From Setoptus koraiensis (lineage: Eukaryota; Arthropoda), in contig CM106585.1 of NCBI GenBank assembly GCA_048013815.1, positions 11,160,001-11,224,000 of the forward strand: DNA of 64,000 bases. Direction: 5' to 3'. Positions 49,701 through 60,045 of the stretch are shown piece by piece (position 1 is the stretch's first letter; every line of letters starts with the position of its first letter). The notes beneath the pieces are model-generated. The model made no database searches, had not been told where the DNA came from, and was given only the letters and a program-made list of their open reading frames with translations. The translations under genes and the position numbers were made by a program.

Positions 49701-50995
49701 CTGGCGCAGACAGCTGAGCAGCCGTCTGAGGCTGTCTTGTCGCAAGCTGCAACAAGTGGCCAGTTTGTTAGGGCGCAACAAGTGGCCAGAGCGGTAACGT
49801 TGCCGCTGTCCGCCCGCCACAGACACTGTAGCGGCGGCCCGTGACAAACTGTTGCTCGCTGCGCGCCGATCGCCACGATAAAGCTCGTTTCGTCCGATCG
49901 AAGCGGCCGGCCGCAAGCTGCTTCGTGGGCCGGCCGCGAGCCGTTTCATGGCACCGGCAACAGCGACAACAACTCGCACAAACGTCAACAAACCATCAGA
50001 AACAATCTCTGGCGTGTCGGTGATATATGGGCTCATGTCCGACAGCAAAATAGCACAAACAGCGCGCACGAGCTTGCTTTTGGTCGAGTGATGACTCAAT
50101 CAACTGAGTGCCGGTTGGAGAGTTCTCTCGCCATTCGCGAGACAGCATAAATGATAATGGCTCTCGTTAATTAAGAGGCGAAACTGGAGCGAACAGCCAT
50201 AGATCGCTGGCGCGGATAAGAGTGGCTCGCCGGCACGCTCCAGCAGTCGATGTGATACAAACTTTCGATTGTATCAATGGCGAGCAACAGCGACCGCCAG
50301 ATCGGTGCCGGTGTTGGCGTTTCGATGTCGTTGTCCAGGCCGAAACTGCCGATCGAAGCGAGCCAATGTTGTCGAGGGCGCCCCTGGCGGCCAGAAAAAC
50401 TAAACCTACAAATTAAACCGAACCTGCAAATTAAACCAAACCTCTCCCTCTCCGTCCCCGTCTCCCCGGCTGAATTGTGGCTCGCATGTCTGCCCGAACT
50501 GACCATCGCCGCGCACTGGACCGGCCGCGGCCGGATGCAACGGACCGAACCGCGATGGAATGCGACGCAACGGGACGAAATGGAATGGAATGGCCACCGC
50601 AACCCAAACGAAATGGCAACCGCACTGCGAATGGAACGGCCGGCGTCTCGTCGCGCCCGCAGAGGTATTTGCGCGACGAGGCCCGCGTGCAAAACCTGAA
50701 GCGCGAAACGAGTTGCTGCTCGATATTGTCCATCATATACAACAAGGCAACCACCACGGTGCACAAATACGAGGCCAAAGTCACGCTGGACGAAGTGATA
50801 TCGGTCATTGGGGGCAACATAGAGGCCTGGGTGGGTCTGTCGGCCATGCATTTGTTCGTGTTCCTGGACAGACTAGTGACGGAAATGGTCGACTGCGGCC
50901 TCGTCGAGTCGCCGCTGGTCTACATGAGGCGCCTCAGGGATAATTTAGTGCGCTTGTTCAGCGGGCCGGCAAGTCGCTCGAGCGCCACCGCGTGA
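24726..50995 (+). CDS. Degenerin/ENaC (pickpocket-like) sodium channel, exons spread over 26 kb
   Basis: This is an amiloride-type cation channel subunit with two membrane spans and a large ectodomain. Recognised exons are 24726-26127, 26324-26574, 38247-38448, 41424-41481 and 50663-50995. TM1 is about residues 51-70, followed by the family motif FYEDVPAITICNN (94-106). The finger region carries a cluster of N-glycosylation sequons (173-222). The palm has PGQRICYTI, EILRIHVNFSRDDY and, across the first splice, DYQRLPYPYESNC. Exon 3 has ECLRSC...HCGC, and the fourth recognised exon has FDVVAYHRPWPS. The last exon has YLRD, the GGN-AWVGLS TM2 pore region and the stop. Phases agree at the first two junctions and the last. 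Between 38,448 and 41,424 they do not, so at least one short exon (the usual C-x-C-x-x-P-C segment) is unplaced. The N-terminal His-Gly gating motif is not visible. Confidence 0.75.
28957..29018. repeat. GATC-rich hairpin, 28-bp arms, about 24 paired
   Basis: Left arm 28957-28984 pairs with right arm 28991-29018 around a 6-base loop. The outermost 12 pairs (ATTTGATCGGAT) are perfect. The block is also very rich in GATC and GATCC. Confidence 0.75.
32818..32911. repeat. (CA)n microsatellite
   Basis: An almost uninterrupted CA run of over 40 units, ending with a single CG interruption. It underlies several false open frames on both strands. Confidence 0.95.
32937..32965. repeat. Hairpin, 12-bp perfect arms, 5-base loop
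   Basis: ACATAATAGGCC pairs with GGCCTATTATGT around GCTCT, immediately after the long CA run. Confidence 0.85.
35989..36072. repeat. Hexamer array (GTTGCT)n
   Basis: About 13 tandem GTTGCT units. In frames it reads poly-Cys, poly-Leu or poly-Gln/Ser, which explains the repetitive open frames here. Confidence 0.95.
38178..38236. repeat. 26-bp direct repeat in front of DEG/ENaC exon 3
   Basis: The unit AAACGGATCGGCCAACAAAT plus GTCGAC occurs twice (38178-38203, 38204-38229) with the first 7 bases of a third copy. It separates the pyrimidine-rich tract at about 38,120-38,160 from the acceptor GAGCAG, so it may lengthen the branch-point-to-AG distance of this intron. Confidence 0.9.
38948..38999. 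repeat. 52-bp palindrome, one mismatched pair, no loop
   Basis: The centre is CAG|CTG at 38973/38974. Twenty-five of 26 base pairs match. The arms are built of TGACAG/CTGTCA units, which match the core of MEIS/TGIF-class homeodomain sites. It lies in a DEG/ENaC intron. Confidence 0.9.
41152..41192. repeat. Hairpin, 18-bp perfect arms, 5-base loop
   Basis: ATTGCGATTTATGCGGCC pairs perfectly with its complement around TGAAT. It lies about 230 bases before a short DEG/ENaC exon. Confidence 0.9.
43814..43902. repeat. Minisatellite, 23 bp, three full copies plus a partial
   Basis: The 23-base unit begins TTCGAAGCGTTCGCAG and ends TTGGCAG. Three head-to-tail copies are followed by an extra TTGGCAG-like insertion and a partial fourth copy. 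Confidence 0.9.
44336..44414. repeat. 33-bp tandem repeat, about two and a half copies
   Basis: The unit contains GGTTGTGTGACGCTCGGACA followed by CGGGCCGCTC. Copies are nearly identical and GC-rich. Confidence 0.85.
45534..45640. repeat. Minisatellite, 12 bp, about nine copies
   Basis: The unit is CATATTCGCTGG, with the last copies changed to CATATTCGCTCG. Because the unit is divisible by 3, every frame on both strands reads a four-residue repeat (such as IFAG or ANMP). These are not evidence of a gene. Confidence 0.95.
46939..46985. repeat. Hairpin, 15-bp perfect outer arms and 5-bp inner stem
   Basis: ATAATGAATGGGGCA pairs with TGCCCCATTCATTAT. Inside, TCGCT pairs with AGCGA around GTG, leaving a 4-base bulge. 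Confidence 0.85.
47240..47286. repeat. Hairpin, 20-bp perfect arms, 7-base loop
   Basis: GGCGAAAGTCGCAGGACTTT pairs perfectly with its complement around TGGCCTG. With a small bulge the stem extends at least four more pairs outward. Confidence 0.9.
47567..47618. repeat. Minisatellite, 11 bp x 4 plus partial
   Basis: The perfect unit is CCCGACGCTGG, ending in a diverged copy. Confidence 0.9.
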
Positions 50996-51035
50996 CTGGT
51001 CGGGCCGTCGGGCTGTCGGGCCGGCCGGCCGGCGT

Positions 51036-51095
51036 CCATTTGCCGGCTGGCCGGCCAGCCAGCGATGGACGGTTGGCTGGCCGGCCGGCAAATGG
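51036..51095. repeat. GGCC-rich hairpin, imperfect
   Basis: The outer 11 pairs (CCATTTGCCGG) are perfect. The inner part pairs with wobble or with a short offset because of GGCC repeats. It begins about 40 bases after the channel stop codon. Confidence 0.7.
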
Positions 51096-51212
51096 AGAAA
51101 GCGAAATGCGCAATGGAAAATGGGACGTCGAAATAACAGATATAATTATAATTGCGTTATCATGTCAGTGTAACACTGCCAAATGATGGCATCACTTGCG
51201 AGCGTAGCAATG

Positions 51213-51218
51213 AATAAA
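51213..51218 (+). promoter_or_regulatory. Poly(A) signal of the DEG/ENaC gene
   Basis: AATAAA lies 217 bases after the channel stop codon, the first such hexamer downstream on the plus strand. Confidence 0.5.
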
Positions 51219-52053
51219 CTTTGCCTGTTGTTGCTTTATTATATATAAAAATAAATAGTTGGCCCGCGAGCCAACAGAGCCGACAGACGATAAATTGCAT
51301 TGGCGCTGCCGTCGGTGTTGTTGTCGGTGGTGCGGTTGTCGGTGTTGGCGTTGCTGTCGTAATGGACGCGGCAACCACTTGCTGGCTGAAAAGTGGCGCT
51401 TGCGGTGATTGGGCAAGCATGAGAAAAGTGATTAGTGGCGCATGTGAGGCGCCGAATGGTTGAGAAGGAATGCGCTCGCTGCGTCCGACAACAACAGCAA
51501 CGACAACATCAGCAGCATCAACAGCATCAACAGCATCAACAGCGTCAACAGCGACAGCAACAGCAACGACAGCAACGACAGCAACAACAGCAACAACAAC
51601 AACGTCAACAGCGACTAGCAGCGATTGTGCAATAATGTCGCTGCTTTGGCGCTGCCAGCCGAACGGGCAATTTTAAATTTGCAACTGACCATTTGCGCGG
51701 CGCTGGCCGCAAACTGGCGTTTGTAAGCCAGCGGCCAATGACGTAACACTTGACTTGAGCCAACTGGACTGGCCAGCACAACAACAACAACAACAACAAC
51801 AAACGAGCGATGGATATAAACAAGCAACAGTGGATATAAACAAGACGCGTAACCGATATTGCCAGTTACAAGCGAGTTGGTTGTTGTGTCCAGTATAGTA
51901 GCGAGTTAGTTGTTGTGTCCAGTGTAGTAGCGAGTGGCCAGCAACGAGGGGCGCCCCACTCGCTGTTGTTTGGCAGCCCCGGCAGCTGGACTGTGTTGTC
52001 CGTGGCAACCAGCACGAGGGGGCCATTTGAGAAGGCGGCCATAAATCTCTGCT

Positions 52054-52094
52054 GCGGCAATGTGAGCGGCCGCAATGGCCGCTCACATTGCCGC
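52054..52094. repeat. Hairpin, 18-bp perfect arms, 5-base loop
   Basis: GCGGCAATGTGAGCGGCC pairs perfectly with its complement around GCAAT. Confidence 0.9.
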
Positions 52095-52320
52095 TCGCCC
52101 TTCGGACCTGGCGGCCAGGCGGCCCGCACACTCGCATTGTGAGCGGTCACATTTGGCCAGTCACAATGCTGGACGGTTGTTGGCCGGCCTGTGCAAGTGG
52201 GCGCTTGTTGTTGGCCCACTAATAAAGTCATCAGCGCACCACTAATAAAGACATTAACTCCCATTGGTCTCCCATAGAGGCTGCTCGGTCGGTCACGCTC
52301 GTCATGGCGCTGCCCGTCAC

Positions 52321-52366
52321 CGGGCCACCTCTGGTCGGAGCGGCCGCTCCGACCAGAGGTGGCCCG
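52321..52366. repeat. 46-bp perfect palindrome, no loop
   Basis: The centre is GCGG|CCGC at 52343/52344. All 23 pairs match, from CGGGCCACC at the left end to GGTGGCCCG at the right end. It includes a NotI-type GCGGCCGC core. Confidence 0.95.
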
Positions 52367-52656
52367 AGTGTTCGGAGTGGCCCGAGCGCTGAGCGGGCCG
52401 ACGAGCCTGACGGGAGCAGAGGGTGACGCTGCTGCCAAATGCGACGCTGCCAGATTGGAGGCAAACAACGAGATGAGGCGAGCAAATGGCAGCGCAAAAT
52501 AACAGCCACAAGATAATATAATGATAATAATTGGCGCTCCACAAACATGTGTGTGCCGCGGCGAGCAACAATTGGTTGTTGCAATTGGCTAAAATTGTTG
52601 TTTGCCGTCGCTTGTTTGCCGTGGTTGCTGCCGTTGTTGTTGTCGTGTTGTTGCCG

Positions 52657-52700
<44 letters not shown>

Positions 52701-55700
52701 GCTGTTGCTGTTGCCATTGCCGTTGTTGTTGTTGTGGCCGTTGTTGTTGGTCAGCAACAACAGCTACAGCGGCCATTACCACCATCCGTGGCGGGCGCTT
52801 CCTCTGCCGCGGAGCCGGTTGCATCTTCGCGTTGGCAGGCATGCCCGACGTGCGCCCCGGCCAGCGCCGGCCAGCCCCGTCTTTCGACCTCTTTTCTGGG
52901 CCGGCGCAAATCGTGAGCGCGATTCGCCTTGCGACTCGCCACTCATTCCTGTCCATTCGAGCCTCTCGAACGTTCCGAAGCAACTGGCCGCTTCGAACGT
53001 TCCGAAGCAACTCGCCTTTTGGACGTTCCGAAGCAACTCGCCGCTTCGAACGGTATCTGGTCGAGTGTCGGCACTCATATAGTTCACATACATACGGTCA
53101 TACATATAGTTTGGCCAGTGGCCGCAGCGCCGGTCGCGTCCATCGCACGACTCTCGCTGGCCGGACACCAATTTAACACGCCGGCCAGCCAGGCCTGTCA
53201 TTAGGGCCAATCTTATCTCTCGGCGGCGATCGCACAATCTCACCAACTGCTCACCAACTGCTCACATTTCTCTCGCGTCTCTCATTTTTCTCGTCGCGCA
53301 TCTCGGCGCTGCCCGCTGTTGTTGCTGCTGTCGCTGTTGTTGCTGTTGCGTCGTTTGTGCGGCATAGATCACAACTCGGCGGCGAGCCAATTGCAACGGA
53401 CAGCGGCCGACGTGAGACGGACAGTGTCAGTTTTGAGCCGGCCCGCTCAACGGCCCCCAGTTGGACGCCTATCGGCTCAATAAGCAAAATGTCGCATTGT
53501 CCAGCGTTGTGCGATATGCCGAAATCGGTTGCCATCAGTGCCTAGTGGCCAATCATCGATCTGTAATTAACCGTTGGGGGCCGCTCGAATCCGGTGCGCT
53601 CGGCCTCGGCAGTGCCGAGTCGGCACACAGGCGCAGGGACACAGAGGCCGTTGGCTCACGATGGCCGGTCGCTCGCGATTGCCGGCCTCTTGGCCCAAGA
53701 GTTTTGGGGCGCTCGGTGCCCCCAACAGCCGGTTGTCGGCACACCGCTGGCCGCGCCGAGCGTGCATGTGCACAGGCACAGTGAGCGTGTTTTGTGACAA
53801 TCGGCACAGTTGCAAATAATAATTCCAGAGTAATTCTGGCAGAATTGTCTCTAGAAAGTTTCGAGGCGAAACTTTCGAGCCAAAAGGCGGCTCTGAGCAA
53901 GGGGCAGTTCTGAGCAACAGGCTGCACAGGGCCGGCACAATGCGCACATGAGTGGCAGGACAATGCGCTGCAATCTGCAGGACGAGCGTGTCCAGCGGAG
54001 CGGGGGGGGCGGGCGCTGTTGTGTGTGTGGCTCACTCACAACAGCGCAGTCAGTGTGGCTCAACAGTGACTGTGTTGTCAGTGTGTGGAAATTGTTTTGT
54101 GCACTCCACTGGCATCAACTGTGCTGACCACTGCACCGCTGCACCACTGCACCACTGCACCACTGCACCACCGCACCACTGCACCACAACAACTGCTGCC
54201 TGCATCATACTATAGTGCAGGCTGCCAGGAGGACGGAGCCGACAGGCTGATGGAGATGTTACCTGATAATAGACAGCGAGAGATAATTGAGATCTTGTGT
54301 GTGTCCATTTGGCCGTTCGCTTGTTTGCGCGGCCACAGGCTGGCCGCTTGCTGTTGGGCAGTGTTTGCAGTGACCACTGATGATGGTATCTCATGGTTCG
54401 CGTCGGCAACGCGGTGCGGGCCACGGCCAGCGGCTGGTCGCCTCGGCCCATGGAGCCGGCACGCACTGAGCGCCACGGTGACGGCCCGACCGACGGCCAT
54501 TGTGATGCCCAATGGCGCTGATGGTGATATCTCACGAGAGAACGCCAATGGCCAATTTTCGCCCAACGAGCAACAAACAAACACACACACACACACACAC
54601 ACACACGCTAATAAACTCATAATTTTGGGTGCCAAACGATGTCTGTTTGTAGCGAGTCAGTAGCGTTGTGTTTGCATGCCATCGGTTGCCGCCATGCGCG
54701 CTGGGTGCCGCGCTGACCGTGGGCCTTGTCCGAAGGGCGCCAGCGGCCCGGTCATGATTGAGCCGCTCGCAGCGTCCAGCGGCGTCCAACAGGTTGCTGT
54801 GTTTGCGTGCGCCAACTGGCGCTGGCCAGTCCGGCGACGGCCGCTCGGACGGCCGCTCGGACAGCCGCGGCCGATGCAGCCCGCTGATGCAGCCCGCCGA
54901 TGCAGCCTGCCGATGCAGCGCACCGTCAGCGTGGATGCGGCCTGTATCATACAGGCTGTGTGCAACGAAAGAAGTAGCAACTTGTTGCACGTTGCTGCCC
55001 AGGCGACCGGCGCACCGCCGACCGCTGCACCGCGCACCGCTGCACCGACAACTGGGCCGACATGTCAGGCGATCAGATATGCGCTTCAATATAATGCCAT
55101 GGTATGCACAAGGCCGGTGCGCATGATGCGTACGAATGTGTTTGCGAACATGTCCGAATTCGAATGCGAGTGCGAATGCATGTTCGAATGGCGAATGCAT
55201 GTTCGAAAGCGCTCGCATTCGAACAGTGTGCGCATGTGAACACAACGGCCGGCAGCGCAAGATCGATGGGTGCACGCGATGATAAATCATGGCTCGGGGT
55301 GCCAGCGCTGACAAACACCGGCCAGCAGCCAGCTAATAGAGACATCAAGGTTGGCATCACTTTCCCACTGATCTGTTTCTGGCTGGCTGGCACCATTGTC
55401 TCGCGCTGCAGCGTCGCCCATGAGTCACGCACCGGCTCTTGCACCTGGTCTCACCTGTTGCGTTGGCCACTCTCACCGACTGACCGTTCCACTGACCGGC
55501 GGACCGCGCCCCCGGGGGCTGTCGAGTCCACTATGAGTCGACAGTGTCGACTGGCGCGCCAGTTGGCCGCGGGGTGGCGCTCGCCGGCGTACACAACGCA
55601 CTGCAACAGAGCTAACGGACTTGCAACTGGACAGCGGTGGCTGCGAGCTGCCGCTCGGTGCACGTCGCCGCGCAACGGCGCAAGCCGGCCGGCCCGGTGC

Positions 55701-56081
55701 AGCATGGGAGCCCTCCTGTTGATAAGTTATCGCGCACCGTCAGCCTGACAGTGTGAGGGCACACACAAGGTGCACCATCGAAGGCGCACCATCGAAGGTG
55801 CAACACAGGCCTGCGAGCGGCTGTGTTGCCCGAGCGCATTCGTTCGGCGCAAGAGTGCAGACGGCCAGGAATGTTTGTCATGGCATTCTTGGGCTCATTA
55901 AACTGACCATTCGTGTGTCACTGCGACCGCGGCAGCACCATCGTGCGCCAGTATCATGCGCCGGCGACATCGCCAGCCGTGTTGTATGTCACTTCTTCTC
56001 GCTCCGGCTGCCGCCATTCGTCTTGCGCCTGTGCCTTGCCAACGGCCGACTGACCAGTGGCCAGCGAGCGAGCGAGCAGTA

Positions 56082-56118
56082 CCTGTTTATCGTCGTTTGT
56101 TAAACGACGATAAACAGG
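56082..56118. repeat. Hairpin, 17-bp perfect arms, 3-base loop
   Basis: CCTGTTTATCGTCGTTT pairs perfectly with its complement around GTT. Confidence 0.9.
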
Positions 56119-57878
56119 CGGCATTTTTGTCAATCGGGCCGGCCGATCATGTGTGCCGCACCGCCGCCAGGTTGTAATGTTGTGTGTCCACGCACACACA
56201 TTCATGCACCGTCCGGGCAGCGTGCACCACTGATGCAGCGTCAGCATTGGCATGAGCACCGTGGCCAGCGAGATGCGCCAATAGCAGCAGAATAGCAGCC
56301 CTCGGAATATGCAGCCAAATTCAAGCCAGCCCACATGACACTGTACACACAACATGGCGCATCACGCAACCGCATAAACAAACAAATCAACACCCTGCGA
56401 TTGCATGCTCACTGTCAAGTGCAACACCCAGCGGCAACTGGCACACGAGTCTCCATCGCTCGACTCGATCCATCGCCATTGCTGCTGGCATGCAAATAAC
56501 TGGCCAGCGACAAGTTTGCGTCCCGACTTTGCGCTGCCAACGTTCCAAACCTCACAGTCCGAAGTGAGTTGTGTTGGCCCGAGCAAACGTTGCCGACGGC
56601 GACCAATAACAATACCGATCGCCGGTCGGCGGGGTCACGCGGGCTCGCAATCTGGCGGCGCACTTTCGATCGAACCTGGGCCATCTCTGGCCCTCGTCGG
56701 CGCACGCCACGAGCCAGCTGACCGGTCTGCATACTCACATTTGTATGTTTGTGTTTATTCCTTTTGCCAACTATGCCGTTTGGTCGCTGGCCAGCGAGCT
56801 GTCTGCGGCTACAATGTGACCCATGTTACATGTCGCCAGATCGCTGTCACAAAATGGACGCTCGTTGTTTCATAACAATCACTAACAGGCAGCAAACTTT
56901 CGCCTGCAAATGTCGACTGCCGCCGGAGTGCACGATTGTCTTGGCACAGAGCGTGCACCAGCGCGCAAGTGGTGCACGCTTAGTGGCTGCATCGCGTTGC
57001 ATTACTGGCGACTCGCGGCTGTGCACTCGGTGCGGATAGAGTTGGCCGTAGAGTGCGCACCGTTTGCGTTGTGCTGCGTTGTCCAGCCTGCAGCGAGCGA
57101 ACCACTGCGGACCATTGTAATTGGCAAACATTCGGACTCACAAGTCACAGTCAGAGGCTCATGCGCGCCAGTCTGTGCCGAATGGTGCAGCTCTCACGGT
57201 GCGAGTGTGCGGGCGGGGGAAAGAAGTGAGTCACGACGCAGGCGAGTCTCCTGTTACACACTCTTGTGCTCTCACACAGCACAGTGCAGCAAAAGTCGCC
57301 ATTGGCCCACACACTTTGTTATAGGTGCGCACTGCTCTGCACCGAGTGTGTGAATACAGGGACAAACTGTGCGCACAGAGCGCAAAGCGAGCGTGTGTGT
57401 GTGTGTGTGTGTGTTGTATAGGCCGCGGCTGCCTGTTGCAGGGGGCGAGCGAGAGAGCGCGACGTGTGCAGTCGCGATCGGAGCTTCAGTGTGTTAACGT
57501 CGCGCCGCGTTGACGATGCCCAACCAACTCAATCAAACAACAACAATAGTGACTCAGATACGCGATATATTTAAATTTAAATAATACTCCAACACACCAC
57601 ATATCCAGTACACAATTGCCAGTGCCCATCCACTTATCCAGATACAATTATCCAGATATTCTTGTGCTCACACAGATACACTTGTACGTATATAATTCCA
57701 ACATTAGGCACGGACACGAACCCAATCAGCGACCGCTCGCCGGCCACCATCACATATCATCGCACCGTCGCACCACCGCACCATTTCACCATTTCACCGT
57801 CGCACCGCCGCACCGCCGCACCGTCGCATCATCTCAGCAGCGTGTCAGTAGCGTGCCAGTATCATAGTATCTCAGCAG

Positions 57879-57886
57879 TATAAATA
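57879..57886 (+). promoter_or_regulatory. TATA box of the zinc finger gene
   Basis: TATAAATA lies 71 bases before the ATG at 57957. A start about 30 bases downstream would give a 5' UTR of roughly 45 bases. The initiator is not clear. Confidence 0.5.
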
Positions 57887-57956
57887 GCAGTATCATAATA
57901 AATATCATACATCAATATCAATCAACATTGTCGACCGCAACGCCAGCGCCCACAAC

Positions 57957-59468
57957 ATGGTGGTGAAAGAGGAAGATCTCGAGATCGATATTGGCGACAT
58001 GGCCAGCTACGAGCTCAACGACGACGACAACGACGACGAGCTCGACCTGGACGACCCAAAGCTAATGCATCGCCACTATCACGCCAGCCAGGCCAGCGGC
58101 CAGCATCATCGACACCACAATTTAATTAGTTCGTCCTCGCCGGCAACACCGCCAAACAGCAACGGTAGCATGATGACCAACGGAAGCAGTAGTGGCAGCA
58201 GCAGTGGTAATAGCATATTTATTTGTAGCTATTGTGATAGACCCTTCAAACACAAACGCAGCAGAGACCGTCATCTCAAATTACACACAGGTGATAAGCG
58301 ATACAAATGTCCGCACTGTCCTTGCGCCTTCTCTCGCAGCGACCATCTCAAGATACATCTCAAGACTCACGATCACAGAAAACCATTCCAATGTAATATT
58401 TGTAATAGGGGCTACAATACGGCCGCGGCGCTCACCTCTCACATGCAATCTCACAAGAGGCCACCATTGGCCATCACAAATCAAACAAGTCTGGCCATCG
58501 CAGCTAATCAGCACCATCAGCTTTCGGCGGCCTCCGTTCCGCAGCACCATCAGCACAACAGCAACAACAACAACAACAGCACCAACAACAACAACGATAA
58601 CAACAGCGGAAACAACAACAACAACAACAGTACACAAAACAACAACAATCATGATAACAAAAATTCTCTACTATTGCAAACGGCAACAACAAATGACCAG
58701 TTGTCGGCGCCATCGTCGCCCGCCTCAACAAATCATCATTATCACCAGCGCCCCGACAACAGCCGATCGCCAACATTAAACGTGGATAGTCACCATCATC
58801 TACAATCGCTAAACATCAATACGACAACAACCAACCAAACAAACAATAATAATAGCAGCCCTACCAAACAATCCAAACTTGAACTACAACACCTATTACT
58901 CCAGCAACAGCAACAACAAAGACAACAACAGCATCAACACCAAATACAACAACAACAATTATATCACAGTTTACAAATGCATCAACATCACCAGCTAACT
59001 GCTGCGTCACCCTTGGCTAGTCTCATGGCGGCTCAACATACCGCCAATGGTCAACATCAACAGCATGAGCTTGCTATTCAACAATTATTACAACATCAAT
59101 CGGCCATGGGACAATTGTTTCAAACGTCTCAGCAGCCGCCTATTATTCCTAGCACTATACCAAATCCAGCAACAAATACTACTAATGTGGCCTCGGTTGG
59201 ATCGGCCAGCGTTGCCGCGGCCAATCACTATCAAAACTATATACAGCAGTTAATACAGCAACAGGCTCTTGCCTCAGCTTTACAGCAACAACAACCGCCG
59301 GCCCCAACTGGACCACCACCGCCGCCACCTCCTCAAGCGTTGTCATCGCCAGTATTAGCATCAATGTTTGCACAACATCAGCAACAACAACAGTCTCAAT
59401 CTAATCAGTTCTTGTTAGCGGCACAATTTGTAGCATTACTATCGCAACTATATCAAGTCAATTCTTGA
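57957..59468 (+). CDS. C2H2 zinc finger protein, ZNF423/ZNF521/OAZ type, three fingers
   Basis: This is a likely nuclear DNA-binding transcription factor of 503 residues in one exon. The N-terminus is acidic (residues 4-35). Three contiguous fingers follow: Cys90/Cys93-His106/His110, Cys118/Cys121-His134/His138 and Cys146/Cys149-His162/His166. The finger sequences [17 protein letters not shown] and [15 protein letters not shown] are the signature of one finger group of vertebrate ZNF423 and ZNF521 and of fly OAZ. The remaining two thirds is Asn-, Gln- and His-rich with a proline run (PPPPPPP) near 450. ZNF423 proteins normally have about 30 fingers, so this is a short paralogue or a lineage-specific form. 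ATG 57957 follows the TATA box closely. Confidence 0.85.
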   Translation: MVVKEEDLEIDIGDMASYELNDDDNDDELDLDDPKLMHRHYHASQASGQHHRHHNLISSSSPATPPNSNGSMMTNGSSSGSSSGNSIFICSYCDRPFKHKRSRDRHLKLHTGDKRYKCPHCPCAFSRSDHLKIHLKTHDHRKPFQCNICNRGYNTAAALTSHMQSHKRPPLAITNQTSLAIAANQHHQLSAASVPQHHQHNSNNNNNSTNNNNDNNSGNNNNNNSTQNNNNHDNKNSLLLQTATTNDQLSAPSSPASTNHHYHQRPDNSRSPTLNVDSHHHLQSLNINTTTTNQTNNNNSSPTKQSKLELQHLLLQQQQQQRQQQHQHQIQQQQLYHSLQMHQHHQLTAASPLASLMAAQHTANGQHQQHELAIQQLLQHQSAMGQLFQTSQQPPIIPSTIPNPATNTTNVASVGSASVAAANHYQNYIQQLIQQQALASALQQQQPPAPTGPPPPPPPQALSSPVLASMFAQHQQQQQSQSNQFLLAAQFVALLSQLYQVNS

Positions 59469-59561
59469 TAGCCTATAGTGTTAACCAATAACACTTTTAT
59501 AAATTTCAGTATTTACATGGATAATTTCGAGATTGATTCTTGGAACATCATACCATGATTA

Positions 59562-59573
59562 AATAAAAATAAA
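59562..59573 (+). promoter_or_regulatory. Double poly(A) signal of the zinc finger gene
   Basis: Two AATAAA hexamers in direct succession (59562-59567 and 59568-59573) lie about 95 bases after the stop. Confidence 0.6.
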
Positions 59574-60045
59574 GTAAAGGGCTCGTTCCCAGATATATAG
59601 ATAGTATTTCAAATCGTGAAGTTCTGAGGTGCCATCACTTTGAGTTGTTCAAATCTCTCTATATTTTCTATAGTAACTTATATTCCTACACCTAACATTG
59701 GTCTCTATTGAGTGCTGATCGCTTTCACTTGGGCGATGTGATTAGTTAGTCTTGATAAAATCTACTAGACGATATTTCAATTTATATATGTACTTCATAA
59801 TATACTTTATGTATGTAGTGTCCCGAAATGCTAAACAATAGATTCAAGGGAAATATAAAATTTGTCTTCATCCTCGTCAATGAGGGACTATATTATTATT
59901 TACATATTGTATTGGATATCATATTCTGGTTGATATGTCGACTCGAAAGATGATAAGATCTGTCACCAGTGAATGAACAACCTATATGTACAAAAGATGG
60001 TCCATTCGCTAACCTACCCGTATATATGTTTACAAGAGTCCTGTC
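59574..60045. other. Convergent 3' spacer between the zinc finger gene and MELK
   Basis: AT-rich sequence with no supported gene. It lies between the 3' ends of the plus-strand zinc finger gene and the minus-strand kinase. Confidence 0.45.

Larger units (their letters stand above)
41482..50662. other. Last recognised intron of the DEG/ENaC gene, 9.2 kb
   Basis: The donor is ATG|GTGAGT and the acceptor CGCAG before AGG TAT TTG. It contains (GT)n near 43,640-43,730, several private minisatellites, CAA/CAG runs (49,290-49,425) and hairpins. No nested gene is supported. Confidence 0.5.
51219..57878. other. Noncoding region between DEG/ENaC and the zinc finger gene
   Basis: This region is rich in CAA/CAG and GTT runs (51,490-51,610; 52,635-52,700), TTCGAA-type repeats (52,960-53,050), an ACTGCACC array (54,135-54,190) and hairpins. 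No gene is supported. The right part is the probable upstream regulatory DNA of the zinc finger gene, with degenerate CACCGTCGCAC-type repeats at 57,760-57,830. Confidence 0.5.

Noticed and set aside
50242-50416. Candidate channel exon containing DRCRCWRFD
   Set aside because: The phase would fit an upstream donor, but it lies after the better supported FDVVAYHRPWPS exon, has no proper donor and would be out of domain order.
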